Shown here: positions 23,920-30,667 of the stretch, piece by piece
How the letters are laid out: the number at the start of each line of letters is the position of its first letter
Numbering within the stretch: position 1 is the stretch's first letter
Assembly (NCBI GenBank): GCA_028287545.1
Contig: JAQBPL010000117.1
Coordinates: 1-30,667, forward strand
DNA length: 30,667 nt
Direction of reading: 5' to 3'
From: Vulcanimicrobiota bacterium
GTDB lineage: Bacteria; Eremiobacterota; Eremiobacteria; Baltobacterales; Baltobacteraceae
Position numbers and translations under genes: made by a program
The notes under the pieces: generated by a model
Told to the model about the DNA's origin: nothing
Seen by the model: only the letters and a program-made list of their open reading frames with translations
Databases searched by the model: none

Positions 23920-25904
23920 CGACCCACGATGCGGCGTCCGCGCCGCGCAACGTCTTTCTGCACGACGTCCCGCTCGAGGATGCGCGCGCGCGGTTCGAGG
24001 CCGCGCTGCGAGAAGCGGGCGTCGACGCGCGCGGCAGCGCCGCCGAGACGCTGGCGCTCGACGAGGCGCTCGAGCGGGTCACGGCGCGGGCCGTGATCGC
24101 GCGCTTGTCGTCGCCGCACTATCACGCTTGCGCGATGGACGGCGTCGCCGTTCTTGCCGCCCGCACCGCCGGCGCACTGGAGACCGCGCCGCTCGAGCTC
24201 TCGGCGGCCGAAGCGATCGTCGTCGACACCGGCGACCCGTTGCCGGACGGGTGCGATGCGGTTATTCCGATCGAGCTGATCGAACCGCGTGCCGGTGGTG
24301 CGATCGCGATCCGCGCCTCGGTCGCGCCGTTCGAACACGTGCGCGCGATCGGCGAAGACGTCGTCGCGGGCGACGTCGTGGTGCCGGCCTTCCGGCGGCT
24401 GCGGGCCGCCGATCTCGCCGCGTGCGCCGCCGCCGGGATCGCGCAGGTCGAGGTCGTGCGCCGGCCGCGCGTCGCGATCCTCACGACGGGCGACGAACTC
24501 GTCGACGTAACCGTCGAAGGGCCGCCGCCCGGCGCGATCCTCGATTCCAACGCCGTGCTGCTCGCCGCGTGCGTGCGCGAGTACGGCGGCACGCTCACCC
24601 TGACGATGCGCGTCCCCGACGTCGAGGACGTGCTCGTCGCGGCGGTGGCGCGCGCCGTCGCTGCCAGCGACGTCGTCGTCGTGAATGCCGGCTCGTCTGC
24701 CGGCCGCGACGATCACACCTCGCGCGTCTTCGGGCGCTTCGGCGACGTCGTCGTGCACGGCGTCGCAATTCGGCCGGGTCACCCGCTGGTTCTTGCGGTA
24801 GCCAAAGATCCTTCGACAGGCTCAGGTCAGGCCGTCCCGCTGCTCGGAATCCCCGGCTATCCGGTGAGCGCCGCGATCTGCGCCGATCTCTTTCTGCGCC
24901 CGCTGCTCGAACGGCTCGGGCACCGCGAACCGGCGGACGTCGCGGAGATCGAGGTCGAGCTCGCGCGCAAGCTGTTCTCGCCGCTGGGTGAGGACGAATT
25001 CGTCCGCGCGGTCGCGGCCCGCGTCGACGGACGGCTCGTCGCGACGCCGCTGCGCCGCGGCGCCGGCGTGATCACCTCGCTCTCTCGCGCCAACGTGCTG
25101 ATCACCGTGCCGCGCTTCAGCGAAGGCGCCGCGGCCGGCGTGCGCGTTCGCGCGCGCGCGCTGCGCCCACTCGGCGCGATCGAGCGAACGCTGCTCGCGA
25201 TCGGCAGTCACGACGTCGCGCTGGACCTGTTGGCGGGACGGCTCGCTGCGCTCGGGATCGAGCTCGTCTCGGCGCACGTCGGCAGCATCGCCGGTCTCGT
25301 CGCGCTGCGCGACGGCGCCGCGCATCTGGCCGGAACACATGTCCTCGATCCGCCGAGCGGCACGTACAACGACGTCGCCGTGCGCCGCTACGGGCCGGCC
25401 GTCCCGGTCGCGCTCGTGCGCCTCGCCGAGCGCGAACAAGGGATCCTCGTCGCGCCGGGCAACCCGCTCGAGATTCGAACGCTCGCCGACGTCGCTGCGC
25501 GCGGCGCGCGGTACGTGAACCGGCAGCGCGACGCCGGCACCCGCATCCTGCTCGACGCGCTGCTGGCGCGCGAAGGCGTCGCCGCGCAATCGATTGCGGG
25601 CTACGATCGCCTCGAGTTCTCCCATCTCGCGGTCGCGCAGCTCGTCGCCAACGGCAGCGCCGACGCGGGCCTGGCGATTCGCGCGGCGGCGCAAGCGTTC
25701 GGTCTCGGATTCGTTCCGGTCGCCTTCGAGCCGTATGACTTGGCGCTCCCCGCCGCGTCGCTCGACGAGCCGCGCATCGCGGCGGTCCTCGAAACGCTGC
25801 GCGATTCGAGCTTTCGGTCCGACGTCGAACGCTTGGGCGGCTACGATACGACGGCGGCCGGAAGCGTGCGCGTCGTCGATCCGCAACCGGCGGGCGCGTC
25901 GTGA
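23916..25904 (+). CDS. MoeA fused to a C-terminal PBP-like domain
   Basis: The product has 662 residues. The first about 410 form a second MoeA, with HYHACAMDGVAV-like, DTGDPLPDGCDAVIP and VAILTTGDELV motifs. The rest (about 420-650) is a periplasmic-binding-protein-like domain, with GTYNDVAVRRY and ADAGLAIRAAAQAFGLGFVP, found fused to MoeA in other species and thought to sense oxyanion or another ligand. The GTG start overlaps the stop of moeA (GTGA), and the stop overlaps the MoaD-like gene. Residues 298-306 (DPSTGSGQA) are not MoeA-like and match one arm of the repeat element at 17019-17239, inserted in frame. It is expected to remain functional because the insert lies in a loop. Confidence 0.9.
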   Translation: MTTHDAASAPRNVFLHDVPLEDARARFEAALREAGVDARGSAAETLALDEALERVTARAVIARLSSPHYHACAMDGVAVLAARTAGALETAPLELSAAEAIVVDTGDPLPDGCDAVIPIELIEPRAGGAIAIRASVAPFEHVRAIGEDVVAGDVVVPAFRRLRAADLAACAAAGIAQVEVVRRPRVAILTTGDELVDVTVEGPPPGAILDSNAVLLAACVREYGGTLTLTMRVPDVEDVLVAAVARAVAASDVVVVNAGSSAGRDDHTSRVFGRFGDVVVHGVAIRPGHPLVLAVAKDPSTGSGQAVPLLGIPGYPVSAAICADLFLRPLLERLGHREPADVAEIEVELARKLFSPLGEDEFVRAVAARVDGRLVATPLRRGAGVITSLSRANVLITVPRFSEGAAAGVRVRARALRPLGAIERTLLAIGSHDVALDLLAGRLAALGIELVSAHVGSIAGLVALRDGAAHLAGTHVLDPPSGTYNDVAVRRYGPAVPVALVRLAEREQGILVAPGNPLEIRTLADVAARGARYVNRQRDAGTRILLDALLAREGVAAQSIAGYDRLEFSHLAVAQLVANGSADAGLAIRAAAQAFGLGFVPVAFEPYDLALPAASLDEPRIAAVLETLRDSSFRSDVERLGGYDTTAAGSVRVVDPQPAGAS

Positions 25905-26170
25905 CGGTCGAACTCTTCGGAATGTCACGCGCGCTGGCGGGACGGCCGACCGTAACGCTTGCCGTCGAAGGGACCGTTGACTACGCCGGATTCTTGCGGG
26001 CGTTGGCCGACGCCGTCCCGGCACTGGTTCCGGACGTCATCGTGCCGGCCCGCGATGCGCTGGTCGAACCGAACCTGCTGCTGCTCGACGGCCGGCGCGC
26101 CCCGCTCGACGGCGAGCGATTCGGCGCCGACGACCGTCCGTGCGTGCTCTTTCTGGCGAGCGGCGGATGA
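25901..26170 (+). CDS. MoaD/ThiS-like sulfur-carrier protein
   Basis: The product has 89 residues with the beta-grasp pattern and a C-terminal Gly-Gly (LASGG), the site that is adenylated and thiocarboxylated in MoaD. Such proteins supply sulphur to molybdopterin synthase. The GTG start overlaps the stop of the MoeA fusion and the stop overlaps the oxidoreductase start (ATGA). Its position just before a tungsten-type oxidoreductase matches the layout seen in other aldehyde:ferredoxin oxidoreductase operons. No MoaE is present in the window. Confidence 0.83.
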   Translation: MTVELFGMSRALAGRPTVTLAVEGTVDYAGFLRALADAVPALVPDVIVPARDALVEPNLLLLDGRRAPLDGERFGADDRPCVLFLASGG

Positions 26171-27987
26171 GCGCCCGTCCTGAGCCGGCCGTTGGATACG
26201 CGGGTCCGCGCGATCTGCTCGAGATCGACTTGAGCGCGCGCACCGCGCGCCGCACCGCGCTCGGCGACGAGGTCTTCGCCGACGCGCTCGGCGGCGTCGG
26301 CTTGGCGGTGCGCCTCATCGACGAGCGCGTGCGCGGGCCGCTCGACCCGCTCGGCGCACACAACCCGATCGTGTTCGCCGCGGGTCCGTTCGCGTCGACG
26401 CCGGTCCCGGCCGCGAACAAACACGCCCTGGCGACGATCTCGCCGCTGACCGGTCTGCTCAACGAAGGCCTCTCGTCGAGCCATTTCTCCGCCGTCCTGC
26501 GGCGCTGCGGCCTCGCCGCGATCGTCGTGACCGGCACCGCCGACGATTGGACCACCGTCGTCATCGAAAGCGGAAGCGTGCGCTTCGAAGACGCCACGCC
26601 GCTCGTCGGGCTTTCGGCCCGCGAAACGACGCGCGCGCTGCGCGAGAGCTACGGCGATCGCTCGGTGCGCGTGTGCGCGATCGGCGTCGCGGGCGAACGC
26701 GGCGTGCGCTACGCGGCGGTCGAGAACGACGGCCGCCAGGCGGGGCGCGGCGGCACCGGTGCGGTGTTCGGCGCGAAGCGGCTCAAAGCCGTCGTGCTGC
26801 GCGGCCGCGGCGAAGTGCGCATCGCCGATCCGGAGCGCACGGCGACGATCTCGGCGACGCTGCGCGAGCGTGCCGTCGGCCCCAAGACCGCGAAGTATCG
26901 GGTGCTCGGAACCGGCGCGAACCTGCGCGTGCTGCAGCGCATGGGACAGCTGCCCACCCGCAACTTCACCGCGGCGACGTTCGAAGGCGCGGAGCGGGTC
27001 ACGCCGGAGCGCGCGCGCGAATCGCGCGGTTCGTACCTCGAGCTGCGCGCCGGATGCGCGGGGTGCCCGGTGCAGTGCGAGCATCTGTACGTGCGCAAGG
27101 ACCGCGATCGCCGCTCCGCCGCAGCGAGCGAGTACGAGTCGGTGTGGGCCTTCGGACCGAACTGCGGCGTGGACGATCTCGACGCGGTGCTCGACGCGAT
27201 TGGCCTGTGCGATGAGCTCGGACTCGACACGATCTCTGCCGGCTCGGCGATTGCGTTTGCGATGGAGTGCGCCGAGAACGGCTTGGTCCCGCGCGATGCG
27301 TTCGGCCCGGAGCTCCGCTTCGGCAACGGTGCCGTGCTCGTGCCGGCGATCGAAGCGATCGCGCAACGCCGCGGGCTCGGCGACGTGCTGGCCGACGGCG
27401 TCCGCGCTGCGGCGGAGCGGATCGGCGGCGGCGCCGAGCGCTTCGCGATGCACGCCAAGGGTCTGGAACTGCCGGGGTACGAGCCGCGGACCCTGCCGAC
27501 GTACGCGCTCGGCCTCTCCACGTGCACGCGCGGCGCGTGTCACAATCGGGCCGCGACCTACGATCGCGACCTACGCAATCCGAGCGAGGAGCGCGACGAC
27601 ACCCAGCGCGCGCGCGATGCGATCGAAGCCGAAGATCGCGCGGTCGCTTGGGACAGCCTCGTGCTGTGCAAGTTCGTGCGCGACTGCTTCGAGGATTTCG
27701 AGAGCGAAGCCGCCGCGCTGTGGAGTGCCGTGAGCGGCGTTCCGCTCGACGCGAACGGCCTTCGCGAGGCCGCCCAACGCACGTGGCAGCGCAAGCGCGC
27801 CATAAACGCGCGGCTGGGCTGGACGCCGGCCGACGACACGCTGCCCGAACGGTTCTTCGCCGAGCCGATCCCGGCCGGTTCGAACGCCGGCCGCCGGATC
27901 GATCCCGAGCGGCTCTCGGAGCTGCGGGCGACGTACGAGGCGTTGCGCCGGGAAGCGCGGGCCCCAGTCCCCGTTGGACTAGCCTAG
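26167..27987 (+). CDS. Aldehyde:ferredoxin oxidoreductase family protein (tungsten-pterin)
   Basis: The product has 606 residues, the normal family length. The N-terminal cofactor domain includes FAAGPFASTPVPAANK and AGRGGTGAVFGAKRLKAV. The [4Fe-4S] cysteines are Cys297, Cys300, Cys304 (CAGCPVQC) and distal Cys501 (LVLCKF). The family oxidises aldehydes or other carbon substrates with a W- or Mo-bispterin and passes electrons to ferredoxin. The ATG at 26167 overlaps the stop of the MoaD-like gene, so the enzyme is translated with its cofactor makers. Members also include benzoyl-CoA reductase subunits, so the substrate is unproven. It is cytosolic. Confidence 0.93.
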   Translation: MSARPEPAVGYAGPRDLLEIDLSARTARRTALGDEVFADALGGVGLAVRLIDERVRGPLDPLGAHNPIVFAAGPFASTPVPAANKHALATISPLTGLLNEGLSSSHFSAVLRRCGLAAIVVTGTADDWTTVVIESGSVRFEDATPLVGLSARETTRALRESYGDRSVRVCAIGVAGERGVRYAAVENDGRQAGRGGTGAVFGAKRLKAVVLRGRGEVRIADPERTATISATLRERAVGPKTAKYRVLGTGANLRVLQRMGQLPTRNFTAATFEGAERVTPERARESRGSYLELRAGCAGCPVQCEHLYVRKDRDRRSAAASEYESVWAFGPNCGVDDLDAVLDAIGLCDELGLDTISAGSAIAFAMECAENGLVPRDAFGPELRFGNGAVLVPAIEAIAQRRGLGDVLADGVRAAAERIGGGAERFAMHAKGLELPGYEPRTLPTYALGLSTCTRGACHNRAATYDRDLRNPSEERDDTQRARDAIEAEDRAVAWDSLVLCKFVRDCFEDFESEAAALWSAVSGVPLDANGLREAAQRTWQRKRAINARLGWTPADDTLPERFFAEPIPAGSNAGRRIDPERLSELRATYEALRREARAPVPVGLA

Positions 27988-28010
27988 GGAGGGACGGCGC
28001 GAGCAGTCTC

Positions 28011-28041
28011 TTGCTTAATTTTCGGGATGCGTGTATACACG
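28011..28041 (+). promoter_or_regulatory. Promoter with palindromic operator for the S9 peptidase-GntR operon
   Basis: TTGCTT (28011-28016) and TATACA (28034-28039) are separated by 17 bases and form a sigma-70-type promoter. The -10 lies inside the perfect 12-base palindrome CGTGTATACACG (28030-28041). The core TGTATACA resembles sites of FCD-type GntR regulators, and such a regulator is the second gene of the operon. Confidence 0.6.
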
Positions 28042-28073
28042 TATATCATCACGCCGAGGCGAAGGAGCGTAAA

Positions 28074-30083
28074 GTGCGGGGACGGCTCACCTGGACGTTG
28101 GCTCTGGCGGCATTTGCAGCCGCGACGATGGCGGCACGGGCCGACGCTCGGCCTTGGACCTTAGCCGACGTCGCGGCGACGCGAACGGTCAGCGCGGTGC
28201 GCCTTGCGCCGCGCGCCGACCGGATCGCCTACGCGATCACGTCGGTCGACCCGAAGACGCATGCCGATCGGACCGTCTGGTACCTGCGCTCGGTCGGCCG
28301 CGCCGATGACGCCCCGCTGGACGTTCCGCCGAGCGCCGCCCCGGACGACCTGCAGTGGTCGCCGGCGGGCGAGGCGATCGCGTGGACCGACGGCGGCCGC
28401 TTGTGGCGGTACGACGTCGCCTCGCACCGGCGCCGTCCGCTGACCGGCCCCGCGCGGATCGCCCTGGCTTTCGCGTGGTCGCCGGACGGAGGGCGCATCG
28501 CGGTGACGGAGCAGCCTGCGGCGGCTCGCGGCGCAAAGGCGGTCTCGTACTTCTTGGACCCGCTGGCGTCGGGCGTCGCGGTGACGACACCGGAGCCGAT
28601 CGGCCTATGGATCGTCGACGTTGCGGCCGGCACGGAGCGGCCGATAGGCGGGACGGGTTCGTTCGGCGGCGAGGCCGCGCCCGCCGCACCGACCTGGTTT
28701 CCGGACGGCCGGCGGCTCGCGATCGGGCGTCAGCCGTCGGCCTACTACGCAGACTACGAGCGGCTCCGCTACGTGGTCGTTGACACGCGCGACGGCGGCA
28801 CGACGGCGATCGGCGGCGCGTACGGCGTCCTGCCGGGTTCCTCACCGCCGGCGATCGACGCGGCAGGGCGGATCGCGTACGTCCACACCGCCGACGGAAC
28901 GACCAGCGGCCGCACCGACGTCTTCGTCGGCGACCGGAACGCGAGCGCACCGCTCGACCGCGACTTCTGGTCGTGCGGTGCCTCGCGCGTGACGAGCGCG
29001 GGGAGCGCGCTGTATGCGAGCGCCCTCGACGGCGTGGCGATGCGCGTGTACCGGCTCGACGGCGACGCCCCGCGAGCGATCACGCCGGCCGACCGCACCG
29101 TGCTGGCGTTTTCGGTCGCGGCGAACGGCCGCATCGCGTACGTCGCAAGCGCGCCCGACGTGCTGCCGGAGGTCTTCGTCGCCGACGCCGACGGGACGCA
29201 CCCGACGCGCGTCACGCACGCGTCGTCGATCCCCGCCGGCGTCGACGTCGCGCCGACGCAGCTGCTGCGCACCGCAACGGGCGACGGTCACGAGCTCGTT
29301 GCGCAGCTCACCCAGCCGCGCGGGACGCAGGTTCCGCTCGTCGTCGAACTGCACGGCGGGCCGCAGTGCTCCGACGACATCGGGTTCTCGCCGTCGGCCC
29401 AGTGGTTCGCGACGAACGGCTACGCGCTGCTGCGGCCGAACCCGCGCGGCAGCGACGGCTATGGCGCGTGGTCGTACAAAGCGATCGTCGACGACTGGGG
29501 CGGAGGTCCGCTCGACGACGTACGCGCGACGATCGCGTCAGCCCGTGCGACCGGGACGATCGATGCGACGCGCATGTTCGTCGAAGGCACCTCGTACGGC
29601 GGATACCTCACCGGGTGGACCGTCACGCACGACGACGAGTTCCGCGCGGCGGTCGCGGGTTTCCCCGTCGTCGATCTGCCGATGTTCTCGGCGCTCTCGC
29701 GCAGCCCGGGGATCGTCCGGCGTTTCTTCGGTTCCACGCCGCTGGCGACCGCGGCAGGCCGCGAGCGGCTGCGGGCCGAGTCTCCGTCGTCGTATGCCGA
29801 TGCGATGCGCACCCCGCTGCTCGTGGCGGCGGGCCTGCACGACGCGCAAGCGCCTTATCCGCAAGCGATCGCGTTCTACCGCGCGCTGCACGAAGCCGGC
29901 AAGGACGTGCAAATGCTGGTCTACCCCGACGCGGGACACGGCCCCAGCGATACGTTCGGGTTCGTCGACTATCTGGCGCACATCGCGGGCTGGTTCGCCG
30001 CGCACGGCGGCCTGAAGATCCCCGGCGTCATCCTGCCGCCGAGCGCTGCAACGGGCACCGCTTCGACCGGTACGGTGCGATGA
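28074..30083 (+). CDS. Exported S9 family prolyl oligopeptidase-like peptidase
   Basis: The product has 669 residues with a signal peptide (cut near ARA, about residue 23), a beta-propeller (about 30-410) and an alpha/beta hydrolase peptidase domain. The catalytic triad is Ser507 (GTSYGGY), Asp590 (LHDAQ) and His622 (DAGHGP). The family cleaves dipeptides or short peptides, often after Pro, or acylated amino acids. The GTG at 28074 is supported by AAGGAG 6 bases upstream. The stop overlaps the start of a GntR-type regulator, so both are probably co-transcribed from the promoter at 28011-28041. It probably acts in the periplasm on small peptides. Confidence 0.9.
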   Translation: MRGRLTWTLALAAFAAATMAARADARPWTLADVAATRTVSAVRLAPRADRIAYAITSVDPKTHADRTVWYLRSVGRADDAPLDVPPSAAPDDLQWSPAGEAIAWTDGGRLWRYDVASHRRRPLTGPARIALAFAWSPDGGRIAVTEQPAAARGAKAVSYFLDPLASGVAVTTPEPIGLWIVDVAAGTERPIGGTGSFGGEAAPAAPTWFPDGRRLAIGRQPSAYYADYERLRYVVVDTRDGGTTAIGGAYGVLPGSSPPAIDAAGRIAYVHTADGTTSGRTDVFVGDRNASAPLDRDFWSCGASRVTSAGSALYASALDGVAMRVYRLDGDAPRAITPADRTVLAFSVAANGRIAYVASAPDVLPEVFVADADGTHPTRVTHASSIPAGVDVAPTQLLRTATGDGHELVAQLTQPRGTQVPLVVELHGGPQCSDDIGFSPSAQWFATNGYALLRPNPRGSDGYGAWSYKAIVDDWGGGPLDDVRATIASARATGTIDATRMFVEGTSYGGYLTGWTVTHDDEFRAAVAGFPVVDLPMFSALSRSPGIVRRFFGSTPLATAAGRERLRAESPSSYADAMRTPLLVAAGLHDAQAPYPQAIAFYRALHEAGKDVQMLVYPDAGHGPSDTFGFVDYLAHIAGWFAAHGGLKIPGVILPPSAATGTASTGTVR

Positions 30084-30667
30084 TGCCGATCGAACGGAGA
30101 AGCACGCCGTCGCTCATCGCCGAGGCGATCCGCGAACAAATTCACGCCGGTGCGCTTCCCGGCGGATCGGCACTGAACCAGAACGAGCTCGCCGAACGCT
30201 TCGGCGTCAGCCGCATCCCGGTGCGCGAAGCGCTGCGCCAGCTCGAGACCGACGGAACGATTCGCTACGTGCCCAACCAAGGCGCGGTCGTGACCGCCTA
30301 CACGGCCGCGGAGATTCGCGAGCGCTTCGAGATTCGCGGCGAACTCGAACCGCTCGCGCTGCGTCTCGCGATCGCGAACGTCACGCCGCAAGCATTGCGC
30401 GGGCTTGAGCGCGAGCTGAGCGCGATGCGCGAGGAGAGCGATCCGGGGCGCTGGGGGAAACACCACACGGCCTTCCACCGTTTGCTGTACGAAGGCGCCA
30501 GGCGGCCGCGGCTGCTGGCGATCATCGAGTCGCTCTACATCAGCCTCGCGCGCGCGATGACGACCGATCTCGCGCTCGCCGAAATGCGCGCGCACGACGC
30601 CGAGCACCGCGCGATTCTCGACGCGGTCGCGCGCGGCGAAGCGGAGGCCGCGACGCGCGCCCTCCGC
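30080..30667 (+). CDS. FCD-type GntR family transcriptional regulator, 3' truncated by window end
   Basis: At least 196 residues are present and the frame is still open at the window end. Near residues 10-75 is the winged helix (SLIAEAIREQIHAGAL; NELAERFGVSRIPVREALRQLE), as in GntR proteins. The FCD ligand domain follows (about 80-196), with metal-site-type histidines in GKHHTAFHRLL and HDAEHRAIL. The ATG at 30080 overlaps the peptidase stop (30081-30083); a second ATG follows directly. Such regulators usually repress their own operon and respond to an organic acid or amino acid. The palindrome before the peptidase gene is the likely operator. Confidence 0.93.
   Translation, partial: MMPIERRSTPSLIAEAIREQIHAGALPGGSALNQNELAERFGVSRIPVREALRQLETDGTIRYVPNQGAVVTAYTAAEIRERFEIRGELEPLALRLAIANVTPQALRGLERELSAMREESDPGRWGKHHTAFHRLLYEGARRPRLLAIIESLYISLARAMTTDLALAEMRAHDAEHRAILDAVARGEAEAATRALR

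Noticed and set aside
27267..28073. Upstream part of the S9 peptidase frame across the oxidoreductase gene
   Set aside because: It is Arg-rich antisense-like sequence in another frame of a clear enzyme gene; a signal peptide and ribosome site mark GTG 28074 as the start.
1..30667. CRISPR arrays, rRNA and tRNA genes
   Set aside because: No regularly spaced direct repeats of CRISPR type and no recognisable rRNA or tRNA sequence were seen on reading both strands; a dedicated search was not possible.

Overview
The window is GC-rich DNA from a bacterium with an outer membrane: it encodes a secretin and a complete PilB/T/C/M/N/O/P/Q-type pilus machine. The organism cannot be named from this sequence. 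A poorly cultured high-GC lineage such as Eremiobacterota/Vulcanimicrobiota is a guess only. Genes are packed tightly, with many 4-base ATGA or GTGA stop/start overlaps.

Layout. (1) 1-2285, plus strand: a 5'-truncated MmgE/PrpD protein and an isocitrate-lyase-family protein, probably part of a propionate/methylcitrate-type pathway. (2) 2327-3605: a small unknown gene, a PsiE-like membrane protein preceded by an overlapping 7-codon leader, and an unknown small protein. (3) 3621-9785, minus strand: pilin, CcdA-like membrane protein, TPR protein, short prepilin peptidase, PilM, PilN, PilO, PilP-like protein and secretin, joined almost entirely by overlapping stops and starts. (4) 10001-10560, plus strand: an Arg-rich 97-residue protein overlapping a PqqD-like (RRE-fold) protein. 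(5) 10674-12316: a low-GC glyoxalase-fold gene, a GFA-family gene, a decayed IS1380-type transposase and a decayed fragment of a second pilC/gspF. (6) 12341-16813, minus strand: pilB, pilT, pilC and a sigma-70-family factor. Blocks 3 and 6 look like one pilus locus interrupted by blocks 4-5.

(7) 17019-17239: a palindromic, MITE-like element ending right at the yjbQ start codon. (8) 17688-19349: an Asp/Asn beta-hydroxylase-domain protein with an HD-like N-terminal region. (9) 19523-20792: two convergent secreted Asn/Gly-rich proteins, one with 33-bp repeats and one with two cyanovirin-N domains, separated by a strong terminator. (10) ATP-dependent pckA (minus, with an unusual start), divergent from a co-translated moeA / moeA-PBP fusion / moaD-like / aldehyde:ferredoxin oxidoreductase operon, which reads as a tungsten- or molybdenum-enzyme unit. 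(11) 28011-30667: an exported S9 peptidase co-translated with an FCD-type GntR regulator (cut by the window end), with a promoter whose -10 lies inside a perfect 12-bp palindrome.

The points most worth a second look are the Arg-rich protein/PqqD-like pair, the sigma factor embedded in the pilus operon, the CcdA-like protein coupled to a cysteine-containing pilin, the repeat element that also appears in-frame inside the MoeA fusion, and the pckA start.
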